Shown piece by piece: positions 15,367 to 23,410 of a DNA stretch of 64,000 bases. Location: positions 682,001 to 746,000 of the forward strand of contig NZ_PHNC01000029.1 in assembly GCF_003121295.1 (NCBI RefSeq), read 5' to 3'. The notes below the pieces were generated by a model that was not told the origin of the DNA, did no database searches, and worked only from the letters and a program-made list of their open reading frames with translations. Origin of the DNA: Streptomyces orinoci. GTDB taxonomy: Bacteria > Actinomycetota > Actinomycetes > Streptomycetales > Streptomycetaceae. The translations under genes and the position numbers were made by a program. Numbering within the stretch: position 1 is the first letter of the stretch; each line of letters begins with the position of its first letter.

Positions 15367-17268
15367 CTAGGGATACCGGCTGACCTGGAGATACCGGCGA
15401 CGTGCGGCGGCCTGCCTGTCGTACTCCGCCCGCGCCGCCAGGGCCGCCGGGCGGGTCGCGGTACGGGCGACGGGCACATCCCACCACGCCTGGGCGGGCG
15501 GCGCGCCCGACACTGTGTCGGCCGTTTCGGTCTCCACATGGACACACACGGGGCCGTCGGCGGTACGGGCCGTCTGAAGCGCCTCGGCCAGCTCGGCGGT
15601 GGTACGGGCCCGCAGCACCCGTACGCCCAGCGAGGCGGCGTTGGCGGCCAGGTCCACCGGGAGCGGGTCGCCGGTGTACGAACCGTCGGGGGCCCGGTAG
15701 CGGTAGGCGGTGGCGAAGCCCTCGGCGCCGACCGAGGCGGACAGCCCGCCGATCGAGGCATAGCCATGGTTCTGCACCAGGACCACCCTGACCGGGATGT
15801 TCTCCTGGACGGCGGTGACCAGTTCGGTGGGCATCATCAGATAGGTGCCGTCCCCGACCAGGGCCCAGACGGTACGGCCGGAGGCCAGCCGGACCCCCAG
15901 CGCGGCCGGGATCTCATAGCCCATACAGGAGTAGCCGTACTCCACGTGGTAGTCGCCGGTGCCATGCGAGGGCCAGAAGCGGTGCAGATCGCCGGGGAGC
16001 GAACCGGCCGCGTTGATCACCACATCCTCCGCCCCCACCACCCGGCGGAGCGCGCCCAGCACCTGCAACTGGGTGGGCCGGTCCGCCGGGCGCCCCGGGG
16101 CCAGGACGCGTTCGGTGATCCGGCGCCACTCATGGCGGCCCCGGGTGTACTCCCGCTCGTAGTCATCCGGCACCCGGTAGCCGGTCAACTCCGCGCGCAG
16201 CGCCTGGAGTCCGGCGCGGGCGTCACCGGTGAGGGCCAGGGCGGAGAGCTTATGGGCGTCGAAGGAGGCAATGTTGAGGTTGACAAAGCGGACGTCGGGA
16301 TCGGCGAAGAGGGTGGCCGAGGCGGTGGTGAAGTCGGTGTAGCGGGTGCCGACGCCGATCACCAGGTCGGCGGTGCGGGCGAGTTGACCGGCCACCGCCG
16401 TGCCGGTGTGGCCGATGCCGCCCAGGTCCATGGGCAGTTGGTGGTCCACCGCGCCCTTGCCGGACTGGGTGGTGGCCAGCGGGATACCGGTGGCCAGGGC
16501 GAAGGCGGACAGTTCCGCCTCGGCCCCGCTGTGCCGTACGCCTCCGCCGACGACCAGCAGCGGGCGGCGCGCGGCCCGTACCGCCCGTACCGCCTCGGCC
16601 ACGGCATCCGGGTCCGGCACCGGGCGGCGCACCGGCCAGACCCGGTCGGCGAGGAACTCCTCGGGCCAGTCGAAGTCCTCGGCCTGGACGTCCTGGGGCA
16701 GGGCCAGGGTGACCGCGCCGGTCTCGGCCGGGTCCGCCAGCACCCGCATGGCCTCCAGGGCGGCCGGGATCAGCGCCTCGGGGCGGGTGATCCGGTCGAA
16801 GTAGCGGGAGACCGGGCGCAGACAGTCATTGACCGAGACATCGCCCGCGCCGGGCCGCTGGAGCTGCTGGAGCACCGGATCGGCGGGGCGGGTGGCGAAG
16901 GTGTCGCCGGGCAGCAGCAGCACCGGCAGGTGGTTGATGGTGGCCAGCGCGGCACCGGTGACCAGATTGGTGGCGCCCGGTCCGATGGAGGTGGTCACCG
17001 CCTGCGCCGAGAGCCGCCCGCACTCGCGGGCGTAGCCCACCGCCGCATGCACCATGGCCTGTTCATTGCGGCCCTGGTGGAAGGGCATGGCCTGCTGCCC
17101 GGTCTCCAGCAGGGCCTGGCCGATGCCGGCCACATTGCCATGGCCGAAGATGCCCCAGCAGCCGGCGATCAGACGCCGGCGCCGCCCGTCCCGCTCGCTG
17201 TACTGGTGAGCCAGGAACTCCACCAGTGCCTGGGCGACGGTGAGCCGCCGGGCCGGCCGTGGGGTCAT
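15367..17268 (-). CDS. iolD: 3D-(3,5/4)-trihydroxycyclohexane-1,2-dione hydrolase
   Basis: 633 residues of the thiamine-diphosphate acetolactate-synthase superfamily. It opens the ring of trihydroxycyclohexanedione to 5-deoxyglucuronate in inositol catabolism. The N-terminal ThDP domain includes WGIFGHGNVAGIG, and the C-terminal domain includes the GDGTYLMMPTELVTAV and VLVQNHGYASIGGL motifs that bind the cofactor phosphate and Mg. The ATG at 17268 is chosen because AGGAGA lies 6 bases upstream and it overlaps the iolB stop (ATGA at 17265-17268). The in-frame upstream ATG at 17325 would lie well inside iolB. Confidence 0.95.
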   Translation of the reverse strand: MTPRPARRLTVAQALVEFLAHQYSERDGRRRRLIAGCWGIFGHGNVAGIGQALLETGQQAMPFHQGRNEQAMVHAAVGYARECGRLSAQAVTTSIGPGATNLVTGAALATINHLPVLLLPGDTFATRPADPVLQQLQRPGAGDVSVNDCLRPVSRYFDRITRPEALIPAALEAMRVLADPAETGAVTLALPQDVQAEDFDWPEEFLADRVWPVRRPVPDPDAVAEAVRAVRAARRPLLVVGGGVRHSGAEAELSAFALATGIPLATTQSGKGAVDHQLPMDLGGIGHTGTAVAGQLARTADLVIGVGTRYTDFTTASATLFADPDVRFVNLNIASFDAHKLSALALTGDARAGLQALRAELTGYRVPDDYEREYTRGRHEWRRITERVLAPGRPADRPTQLQVLGALRRVVGAEDVVINAAGSLPGDLHRFWPSHGTGDYHVEYGYSCMGYEIPAALGVRLASGRTVWALVGDGTYLMMPTELVTAVQENIPVRVVLVQNHGYASIGGLSASVGAEGFATAYRYRAPDGSYTGDPLPVDLAANAASLGVRVLRARTTAELAEALQTARTADGPVCVHVETETADTVSGAPPAQAWWDVPVARTATRPAALAARAEYDRQAAARRRYLQVSRYP

Positions 17269-18143
17269 CGGGGATCTCCTGCCGGGTAGAGCGGAAGCCG
17301 GGGGTCCACCGGCTGATCGGGCCAACTGTCGCGGATCCAGGCGTGCTCGGGATGGTCCCGGATAAGCCAGCGGCGTTCGGCGCCGGGACCGGCCATGACA
17401 TTGAGGTAGTACATATCGTGTCCGGGGGCGGCGATGGAGGGCCCATGCCAGCCGTCCGGGATCAGTACGGCATCGCCGGTACGGACCTCGGCCAGCACAT
17501 CGGTACGGTGGTCCGGCCCGGAGGGGGTCACCCGCTGATAGCCCAGGCCGGGCGTGCCATGCGCCTCGGAGATCTCGTAGTAATAGATCTCCTCCAGCGC
17601 GGACTCCTCGCCCGGGTGTTCCTCGTCGTGCTTGTGCGGGGGGTACGAGGACCAGTTGCCGCCCGGGGTGAGCACCTCCACCGCGATCAGCCGGTCACAC
17701 TCGAAAGTGTCCGCGGCGGCGAAGTTGTTGACCTGTCGGGAGCAGGGTCCGCTGCCGCGGAGCTCTACGGGGATGCCGCTTGCGGGGCGGTAACGGGCGG
17801 CCAGTCTCCGTTCACAGCGGGCGCCGGGGAGGGCGAAGCGGCCGCCGTGGGCGGTGGTGAGGGTGAGCTGCGCGTCGCGTGGGGCGTAGGCGAAGTCGGT
17901 GGTGGCCGTGAAGGGGCTTGCCCGCCCGTGGAGTTCAAAGGTTTGGCCGTCGATGGCGACGGTACAGGCGCCGCGGAGCGGCAGCACGATCCATTCGCTG
18001 TCGGCGGTGGGGAGGGTGTGGGTTCCGCCCGGGGGCAGTTCGAGGACGGTGAGGGAGGTGTGGGTCCAACCGGCCCCTTGGGGGGTGATGTTGAGGCGGT
18101 GCGGGGCGGGGTTCCCCCGGAGGTGGTGTTTGATGACGGTCAC
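17265..18143 (-). CDS. iolB: 5-deoxy-glucuronate isomerase
   Basis: 292 residues, cupin-type isomerase converting 5-deoxyglucuronate to 2-deoxy-5-keto-gluconate. The central YPPHKHDEEHPGEESALEEIYYYE stretch carries the metal-binding His/His/Glu set of KduI/IolB enzymes, and GDAVLIPDGWHGPSIAAPGHDMYYLNVMAG is the second cupin motif. The GTG at 18143 is preferred: AGGAGA precedes it by 7 bases and the protein then has the family length. It follows a repeat-filled gap of about 205 bases, so it may begin a second translational unit of the operon, and it is coupled to iolD by ATGA. Confidence 0.93.
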   Translation of the reverse strand: MTVIKHHLRGNPAPHRLNITPQGAGWTHTSLTVLELPPGGTHTLPTADSEWIVLPLRGACTVAIDGQTFELHGRASPFTATTDFAYAPRDAQLTLTTAHGGRFALPGARCERRLAARYRPASGIPVELRGSGPCSRQVNNFAAADTFECDRLIAVEVLTPGGNWSSYPPHKHDEEHPGEESALEEIYYYEISEAHGTPGLGYQRVTPSGPDHRTDVLAEVRTGDAVLIPDGWHGPSIAAPGHDMYYLNVMAGPGAERRWLIRDHPEHAWIRDSWPDQPVDPRLPLYPAGDPR

Positions 18144-18170
18144 GATGTCGTCTCCTGTGAGTGCTGTTGG

Positions 18171-18348
18171 GGGCGCCCCGTCAGGGGCGCGGGGAACTGC
18201 GCGACCAGCCACCGGCGGCCCGCACCCGGCAATGAAACGGCGTCTGCCCATATCCCCCGTCGTCCGGCCGCAGGCCGAGTGTGGCTGTTCGCGCCCACGC
18301 GGCGGAGCCGCATAACCGGCAAGGCCCCGCGCCCCTGAGGGGGCACCC
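18171..18348. repeat. Dispersed GC-rich repeat inside the iol operon
   Basis: Nearly the whole gap between the aldolase-like gene and iolB is a repeat copy: GGGCGCCCCGTCAGGGGCGC hairpin, GGGGAACTGCGCGACCAGCC, CGGCAATGAAACGGCGTCTG, then GCGGCGGAGCCGCATAA and CCCCGCGCCCCTGAGGGGGC. Sitting within a co-directional operon, its two hairpins could attenuate the distal genes iolB-iolD-mmsA. Confidence 0.75.
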
Positions 18349-19218
18349 TCATAGCAGCGCCACCGCCCGATCCACCGCACCCACCACATCCCCGTCCGCG
18401 GGGTACAGCAGAGCCCGTCCCGCCACCAGCCCCCGAACCCCCGGCAGCCGCAGGCCCATTCGCCAGCCCTCGTACACATCCGTCCCCTCGTCCCCGCCCA
18501 GCAGCACCACCGGCAGGGTCGTCGCCCGCAGTGCGCGTTCCAGGTCGGCGGGGTCCTCGGTGACCGGCACCTTCAGCCAGGTGTAGGCGGAGCTGGCGCC
18601 CAGCCCGGAGGCGATGGCCAGCGAGGTGGCCACGGCCCGGCCGCTCAGATCGGTGCGCAGCCGTCCCCCCGAACCCCTGCACAGGAAAGGCTCGATGAAC
18701 AGCGGCAGCCGCCGGGCGGCCATCGCGTCCACCGTCCGGGCGGCGGACTCCAGGGTCCGCAGCGAACCGGCGTCCTGGTAGTCCAGGCGCAGCAGCAGCT
18801 TGCCCGCGTCAAAGCCGCGCCGGGCCAGGTCCTCGGCGCCCGGGCCGGTGAAGCGGTCGTCCAGTTCGAAGGAGGCGCCCAGCAGGCCGCCGCGGTTCAT
18901 CGAGCCCATCACCACCTTGTGGTCCAGGGCGCCGAGCAGCAGCAGATCGTCCAGGATGTCCGCCCCGGCCAGCACCCCGTCCACACCGGGGCGGGTCAGG
19001 GCCAGGCAGAGGCGTTCCAGCAGATCGGCCCGGTCGGCCATCACCGGGCCCCGGCCGCCCACCTCCAGGGCGCCGCGCGCCGGGTGGTCGGCGGCGATGA
19101 TCAGCAGCCGGCCGCTGTCGCCGAGCAGGGGGCGCCGGGGCCGCCGGGCGGCGGCCTCCGCGATGGCCTCGGGATGGCGGCTGCGGACGGTGGTGAGGTC
19201 GGCGATGGTGATGCTCAT
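18349..19218 (-). CDS. Cgl0159-type (beta/alpha)8 barrel protein, probable inositol-pathway aldolase
   Basis: 289 residues with class I aldolase-like barrel features (IIAADHPARGALEVGG, VMGSMNRGGLLGASFELDDR, KLLLRLDYQDAGSLRTLE, WLKVPVTEDPADLE with its Lys, and GGDEGTDVYEGWRMGLR). Corynebacterium and Streptomyces iol clusters carry such a protein in the place where Bacillus has IolJ, so the likely reaction is cleavage of 2-deoxy-5-keto-gluconate 6-phosphate to malonate semialdehyde and dihydroxyacetone phosphate. That role is inference from context. Start and stop of adjacent genes overlap (ATGA at 19215-19218), coupling it to iolC. Confidence 0.85.
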   Translation of the reverse strand: MSITIADLTTVRSRHPEAIAEAAARRPRRPLLGDSGRLLIIAADHPARGALEVGGRGPVMADRADLLERLCLALTRPGVDGVLAGADILDDLLLLGALDHKVVMGSMNRGGLLGASFELDDRFTGPGAEDLARRGFDAGKLLLRLDYQDAGSLRTLESAARTVDAMAARRLPLFIEPFLCRGSGGRLRTDLSGRAVATSLAIASGLGASSAYTWLKVPVTEDPADLERALRATTLPVVLLGGDEGTDVYEGWRMGLRLPGVRGLVAGRALLYPADGDVVGAVDRAVALL

Positions 19219-20225
19219 GGGCGCTGCCCGGCCAGCAGGGCCTCGATCTCCGCGGGCCGCGGCATCGCGGAGGAGCAGGCGAGCCGGGAGGCGACCAGCG
19301 CGCCCGCGGCATTGGCATAGCGGATCACCTCGGTCAACTCCCAGCCCGCCAGCAGGCCGTGGCAGAGTGCCCCGCCGAAGGCGTCGCCCGCGCCCAGTCC
19401 ATTGAGCACCTCCACCTCGACCGGTGGCACCTCGGCAACGGTCCCGTCCCGGTGGACGGCCAGTACGCCCTTGGGCCCCTGCTTGACCACCGCCAGTTCG
19501 ACCCCGGCGGCCAGCAGGGCCTCGGCGGCGGCCCGTGGTTCGCGCTCTCCGGTGGCCACTTCACATTCGTCCGCGTTGCCCACCGCCACGGTTGCCCGGG
19601 CCAGCGCCGCCGCGTAGTGCGGCCGGGCGGCGGCCATGGCGTCATGGCCGGTGCTGCCGCCGTCCGAGGAGGCGCCGCCCGCGCCGCCCCAGAACACCGG
19701 CCGCCAGTCCAGGTCGAAGACGGTGCGGGAGCGCCGGCCGCGGGCCCGGAGCGCGGCCAGGGTGGCGGTGCGGCTGGGTTCCTCGCACAGGCCGGTTCCG
19801 GTCATCCAGAACACCCCGGCGGATGCGATGGCGTCCAGGTCCAGATCACCGGGGTCCAGGTGCAGGTCGGGGGCCTTGGGGCGGCGGTAGAAGTAGATGG
19901 GGAAGTCATCGGGCGGGAAGATCTCGCAGAAGGTGAGCGGCGTGGGATATCCCTCCACCGGGGTCACCCAGCGGTCGTCCACCCCGAAGCCGCGCAGCGC
20001 CCGGTGCAGGAACTCGCCGAAGGGGTCGGCCCCAGTGCGGCTGACCAGTGCGGTGCGGCGGCCCAGCCGGGCGGCGGCCACGGCCACATTGGCGGCGGAC
20101 CCGCCGAGGAACCGGCCGAAGGTCTCCACCTCGGCCAGCGGCACCCCGGCCCGCAGGGGGTAGAGGTCCACACCGAGACGGCCCATGGTGATCACGTCAT
20201 ACGGTCCGGCAGGCGGCTCGCTCAT
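19215..20225 (-). CDS. iolC: 5-dehydro-2-deoxygluconokinase
   Basis: 336 residues of the PfkB/ribokinase family. N-terminal GGSAANVAVAAARLG (about 41-55) is the substrate-binding signature and NGLGAGDAFGGALCHGLL (about 275-292) holds the anion hole and catalytic Asp of the second PfkB motif. It phosphorylates 2-deoxy-5-keto-gluconate in inositol breakdown. It is the first gene of the minus-strand iol operon. The ATG at 20225 has no recognisable RBS; a TTGACA / TAGACC pair lies just upstream so that transcription may start at the ATG (leaderless). Confidence 0.92.
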   Translation of the reverse strand: MSEPPAGPYDVITMGRLGVDLYPLRAGVPLAEVETFGRFLGGSAANVAVAAARLGRRTALVSRTGADPFGEFLHRALRGFGVDDRWVTPVEGYPTPLTFCEIFPPDDFPIYFYRRPKAPDLHLDPGDLDLDAIASAGVFWMTGTGLCEEPSRTATLAALRARGRRSRTVFDLDWRPVFWGGAGGASSDGGSTGHDAMAAARPHYAAALARATVAVGNADECEVATGEREPRAAAEALLAAGVELAVVKQGPKGVLAVHRDGTVAEVPPVEVEVLNGLGAGDAFGGALCHGLLAGWELTEVIRYANAAGALVASRLACSSAMPRPAEIEALLAGQRP

Positions 20226-20238
20226 GGCTCAGGTCTAA

Positions 20239-20273
20239 CGGCGCCCGCTCAAGCCTGTCAAGGAATTGTCCTT
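20239..20273 (-). promoter_or_regulatory. Candidate iolC promoter overlapped by a palindromic operator
   Basis: On the minus strand TTGACA (20261-20256) is followed after about 18 bases by TAGACC, ending 6 bases before the iolC ATG. AAGGA-N4-TCCTT at 20260-20273 is an inverted repeat abutting this -35 hexamer, a suitable position for a repressor. No regulator gene for inositol use is in the window, so the protein must be encoded elsewhere. Confidence 0.45.
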
Positions 20274-20331
20274 ACATATAGACGTGTTGGGCATCCGGCA
20301 TGACGTTACGTCCGTATGTCCTGTCGAAGTC

Positions 20332-20337
20332 TTGACA
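20332..20337 (+). promoter_or_regulatory. TTGACA -35-like hexamer before the plus-strand iol genes
   Basis: A consensus -35 hexamer lies 65 bases before the isomerase start. No convincing -10 element follows at 17-18 bases, so the promoter assignment is weak. Upstream, GACGTTACGTC (20302-20312) and TATGTCCTGTC add possible operator half-sites similar to the TGTCCTTACATA near iolC. Confidence 0.3.
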
Positions 20338-20401
20338 CCCTCTCGCTCCGGGCCGGAGTCTGGGGTCAGCCCGTCCCGGCGACAGAAGGGCCACCCGCCG
20401 T

Positions 20402-21346
20402 ATGGACTCCGCCCGCAGGGAATCAGCCAGCAGGGAATCGGCCCCCACCGCCCCCCTGGACCGCATCCGGATCGGCTCGGCGCCCGACTCCTGGGGTGTC
20501 TGGTTCGCCCAGGACCCGCTGCAAGTGCCCTGGCCCCGCTTTCTGGACGAGGTGTCCCAGGCCGGGTACGAGTGGATCGAGCTCGGCCCCTACGGGTATC
20601 TCCCCACCGATCCGGGCCGGTTGCGCGAGGAGACCGCCCGGCGGGGGCTGCGGGTGTCCGCGGGCACGGTGTTCACCGCGCTGCACCGGGGGCCCGCGGT
20701 ATGGGAGGAGACCTGGGCGCAGGTGTCCCAAGTGGCGGCTCTGGCACAGGAGATGGGCGCCGGGCACCTGGTGGTCATCCCCTCCTTCTGGCGGGACGAC
20801 CGCACCGCCGAGCCCATCGAGGACCGGGAGCTGACCGCCGCCCAGTGGCGCGACCTGGCCACCGGAATGGAGCGGCTGGGTCATGAGGTGCGGGAGCGCT
20901 ATGGGCTGCGGATCGCGGTCCATCCCCATGCCGACACCCATATCGACACCGAGGAACATGTCCGGCGCTTCCTGGACGCCACCGATCCCCGGCTGGTCAA
21001 CCTCTGCCTGGACACCGGGCATTACGCCTACTGCGGCGGGGACAGCGTCCGGCTGATCGAAACCTATGGCGAACGGATCGGCTACCTCCACCTCAAACAG
21101 GTGGATCCGGCCGTACTGGCCGAGGTCACCGCGCGGGGCACTCCCTTCGGCCCGGCGGTGCGCCAGGGTGTGATGTGCGAACCACCACTGGGCGTACCGG
21201 CGTTGGAGCCGGTGCTCCAGGCCGCCCAGCGGCTGGACGCCGATCTCTTCGCCATCGTCGAACAGGACATGTACCCCTGCCCGCCGGACCGCCCACTGCC
21301 CATCGCCCGCCGCACCCGCGCCTTTCTGCGCTCCTGCGGGGCGTGA
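20402..21346 (+). CDS. Sugar-phosphate isomerase/epimerase-type TIM barrel (IolE/IolH-like)
   Basis: 314 residues of the AP-endonuclease-2/xylose isomerase-like barrel family. Metal-binding residues are suggested by IELGPYGYLP, AVHPHADTHIDTEEH, NLCLDTGHYAYCGGD, HLKQVD and FAIVEQDMYP. In this locus it is likely the inosose dehydratase (IolE) or an inosose isomerase step; the sequence alone does not separate them. The first 17 residues hold a small duplication (RRESASRESA; DNA GCAGGGAATC twice). The ATG at 20402 has GAAGGG upstream. It is the first of two plus-strand iol genes, divergent from iolC. Confidence 0.8.
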   Translation: MDSARRESASRESAPTAPLDRIRIGSAPDSWGVWFAQDPLQVPWPRFLDEVSQAGYEWIELGPYGYLPTDPGRLREETARRGLRVSAGTVFTALHRGPAVWEETWAQVSQVAALAQEMGAGHLVVIPSFWRDDRTAEPIEDRELTAAQWRDLATGMERLGHEVRERYGLRIAVHPHADTHIDTEEHVRRFLDATDPRLVNLCLDTGHYAYCGGDSVRLIETYGERIGYLHLKQVDPAVLAEVTARGTPFGPAVRQGVMCEPPLGVPALEPVLQAAQRLDADLFAIVEQDMYPCPPDRPLPIARRTRAFLRSCGA

Positions 21347-21367
21347 CCGAGGAGAACGGCTGACCCC

Positions 21368-22390
21368 ATGACGCTGCGCATCGCCCTGCTGGGCGCGGGC
21401 CGCATCGGCTCGTTCCACGCCCGGACCCTCAGCCGGATGCCCGAGGTGGCCGAACTGCTGGTCGCCGACGCCGACCCGGCCCGGGCCGAGGCACTGGCCG
21501 GGCAGACCGGGGGCCGGGCGGCCGGCGAGGTGGGCCGGGCGCTGGAATCGGGGGTGGACGCGGTGGTGATCGCCACCGCCACCGCCGCCCATGCCGAGCT
21601 GATCGGCCGGGCGGCCGCCGCCGGGCTGCCGGTCTTCTGCGAGAAGCCCATCGCGGTGGACCTGCCGGGCACCGTCCGCGCCCTGCGCCAGGTGGCCGCG
21701 GCCGGCACCCTGCTGCAGATCGGCTTCCAGCGCCGCTTCGACGCCGGCTACCTGGCCGCCCGGGAGGCGCTGCGCTCCGGCCGGCTGGGGCGGGTGCACA
21801 CCATCCGGACGGTCACCTCCGACCCCGCTCCCCCGCCCGCCGAGTTCCTGCCGCTGTCCGGCGGGCTGTTCCGGGACTGCATGGTGCATGACTTCGACGC
21901 GGTGCGCTGGCTGACCGGACGGGAGGTGACCGAGGTCTACGCCCGGGGTTCGGCCGGCGGCGCCCCCTGCTTCCGGGAGACCGGCGATGTGGACACCGCC
22001 ACCGCCCTGCTCACCCTGGACGACGGCACCCTGGTCGGCGCCACCGCCACCCGGTACAACGGCGCCGGCTATGACGTACGTACCGAGCTGTGCGGCGAGC
22101 GGGACCAATGGGTGGTGGGGCTGGACGACCGTACGCCGGTCACCTCCGCCGAGCCGGGCGGCCCGGGCGCGCCCCGGCGGCCCTGGACCGGCTTCCTGGA
22201 GCGGTTCGCGGGGGCGTACCGGGCGGAACTGGCCGCCTTTGTCAGCGCCGTGCACGGCGCGCGGAACAGCCCGTGCCCCGGCGACGAGGGCCTGCGTGCC
22301 CTGCTGGTCGCCGAGGCCTGTGAGCTGTCCCGGCGGGAGAACCGGCCGGTCAGTACGGCGGAGGTGGCCGGGCGGGCGGGGCTGGGCTGA
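21368..22390 (+). CDS. iolG: Gfo/Idh/MocA-type inositol 2-dehydrogenase
   Basis: 340 residues. The N-terminal Rossmann fold begins LRIALLGAGRIGSFHARTL (about 3-21). VFCEKPIAVD near 93-102 contains the EKP motif, and GGLFRDCMVHDFDAVRWLTG carries the Asp/His pair used in catalysis by this family. It should oxidise myo-inositol, or a related inositol or sugar, to the 2-keto form with NAD. It follows the isomerase gene by 21 bases with GAGGAG before the start, so the two form one transcript. The gene symbol is based on context and family; other substrates are possible. Confidence 0.85.
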   Translation: MTLRIALLGAGRIGSFHARTLSRMPEVAELLVADADPARAEALAGQTGGRAAGEVGRALESGVDAVVIATATAAHAELIGRAAAAGLPVFCEKPIAVDLPGTVRALRQVAAAGTLLQIGFQRRFDAGYLAAREALRSGRLGRVHTIRTVTSDPAPPPAEFLPLSGGLFRDCMVHDFDAVRWLTGREVTEVYARGSAGGAPCFRETGDVDTATALLTLDDGTLVGATATRYNGAGYDVRTELCGERDQWVVGLDDRTPVTSAEPGGPGAPRRPWTGFLERFAGAYRAELAAFVSAVHGARNSPCPGDEGLRALLVAEACELSRRENRPVSTAEVAGRAGLG

Positions 22391-22589
22391 CCGCGGGCCC
22401 TGACAGCGCGTCACCCGCCGGTTACGGTCGTCACATTCGGGCGAGCCTTCTGTCACAGCCGATCGACAGCCCGTTCCGGGGTGCGGGCCCCGTCGTTCAG
22501 CCGGGCCAGGGTGCTGATCAAGAAGGCCGCGCCGCAGTCCCCCCGCCGGACCCCCTCCGGAGCTGCGGCGCAGCGGAGAGGCGCGAGAG

Positions 22590-22790
22590 ATGACCGACCG
22601 TCGACTCTGGTCCTACCGGGAGATCGCAGCGCATATCGGGGTACAGACCGACACCGTGCGCTCCTATCGCAAGCATGGCCTGCTGCCCCTTCCGGACCTC
22701 ACCGAAGGCGGAAAGCCCTACTGGTTCGCCGACACCATCCGGCTCTGGGTGGCCCAGCGTCCCGGCAACCGCCCCCGCCGCAGGGTCTGA
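22590..22790 (+). CDS. Small MerR/BldC-like helix-turn-helix protein
   Basis: 66 residues consisting almost only of one winged HTH: YREIAAHIGVQTDTVRSYRKHGLLPLPD, then GGKPYWFADTIRLWVAQRPG. The order HTH, 'GLLPxPD', 'W..DTIRxW' resembles BldC and excisionase-type small DNA-binding proteins, which bind direct repeats without an effector domain. GAGAGGCGCGAGAG precedes the ATG. It lies between the iol genes and copZ with no clear operon partner. Its target is unknown. Confidence 0.7.
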   Translation: MTDRRLWSYREIAAHIGVQTDTVRSYRKHGLLPLPDLTEGGKPYWFADTIRLWVAQRPGNRPRRRV

Positions 22791-22816
22791 CACCGCGGCC
22801 GCCCACCCCCTGGGGA

Positions 22817-22833
22817 ATACCCCCAGGGGGTAT
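22817..22833. promoter_or_regulatory. CsoR-type copper operator
   Basis: ATACCCCCAGGGGGTAT is a perfect 17-bp palindrome matching the ATACCCC...GGGGTAT boxes bound by the Cu(I) repressor CsoR in Actinobacteria. It ends in TAT, shared with a -10-like TATATT at 22831-22836, so a bound repressor would block the copZ promoter. The copZ start is 57 bases downstream. Confidence 0.85.
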
Positions 22834-22890
22834 ATTGTTGTTGACGCAGCCACGGCCGGAACGGCCACCGACCCCCCAAGGAGCACCGGC

Positions 22891-23124
22891 ATGACTTCCC
22901 AGACCAACTCCGCCACCACCGTCGTCTACCGGGTGACCGGAATGACCTGTGGCCACTGCGAGGGCGCCGTCAACAGCGAGATCTCCGCCATCGAGGGCGT
23001 CACCTCGGTCAAGGCCGACGCCGCCGGCGGCAAGGTCACCGTCACCGCCACCGGCCCGCTGGACGACGAGGCCATCCGGGCCGCCGTGGACAAGGCGGGC
23101 TACGAACTGGCCGGGCGCGCCTGA
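22891..23124 (+). CDS. copZ: Copper chaperone CopZ (heavy-metal-associated domain)
   Basis: 77 residues forming a single HMA domain with the Cu(I)-binding MTCGHC (18-23) in the usual VTGMTCGHCEGAV context and the typical beta-alpha-beta-beta-alpha-beta length. It should carry Cu(I) in the cytoplasm to an exporting P-type ATPase and CsoR. AAGGAGCACCGGC precedes the ATG at 22891. A CsoR-type palindrome overlaps its promoter and a strong terminator follows at 23180, so it is a one-gene, copper-induced transcript. No copA or csoR gene is adjacent, unlike many copper loci. Confidence 0.93.
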   Translation: MTSQTNSATTVVYRVTGMTCGHCEGAVNSEISAIEGVTSVKADAAGGKVTVTATGPLDDEAIRAAVDKAGYELAGRA

Positions 23125-23179
23125 TCCCGGCGGCCGGTGCCGCGCGCCCCGCACCGCGCGTCCCAGTACCGCCTTAACT

Positions 23180-23205
23180 GAGCCCTGATTTCCCCATCAG
23201 GGCTC
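23180..23205 (+). terminator. Rho-independent terminator of copZ
   Basis: GAGCCCTGAT at 23180-23189, loop TTCCCC, ATCAGGGCTC at 23196-23205, then TTGCCCTTTT. A perfect 10-bp stem with a T-rich tail, 55 bases past the copZ stop. Confidence 0.9.
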
Positions 23206-23230
23206 TTGCCCTTTTACGCCCCTTTTGCAA

Positions 23231-23246
23231 AGAGACCTAGATCACA
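23231..23246. promoter_or_regulatory. Candidate Crp-type site
   Basis: AGAGACCTAGATCACA matches the TGTGA-N6-TCACA Crp consensus at 8 of 10 fixed positions, with a perfect right half. It lies about 165 bases before the twin-hairpin RNA element and downstream of copZ, and may control a transcript through that element. Confidence 0.4.
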
Positions 23247-23410
23247 ACCATTTAGGGGTAACCATTCCGGCCGGCGATTGGTCTAACCAGGCAGTGCTGG
23301 ACCGTCTTGGGGGACGGTCGGGCCACGCGTGGCCGGGGCACGTACCCGGGGAGCTTTGAGCGGCCCTCCCGTAAGTACGCGTCCCGGCAGATGCGTGCCA
23401 CCGCTCGACT

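Noticed and set aside
22811..22836. The CCCCC/GGGGG palindrome as a terminator for the small HTH gene
   Set aside because: The 17-bp palindrome has no loop and matches CsoR boxes; it also overlaps a -10-like TATATT before copZ, so an operator is the better reading.
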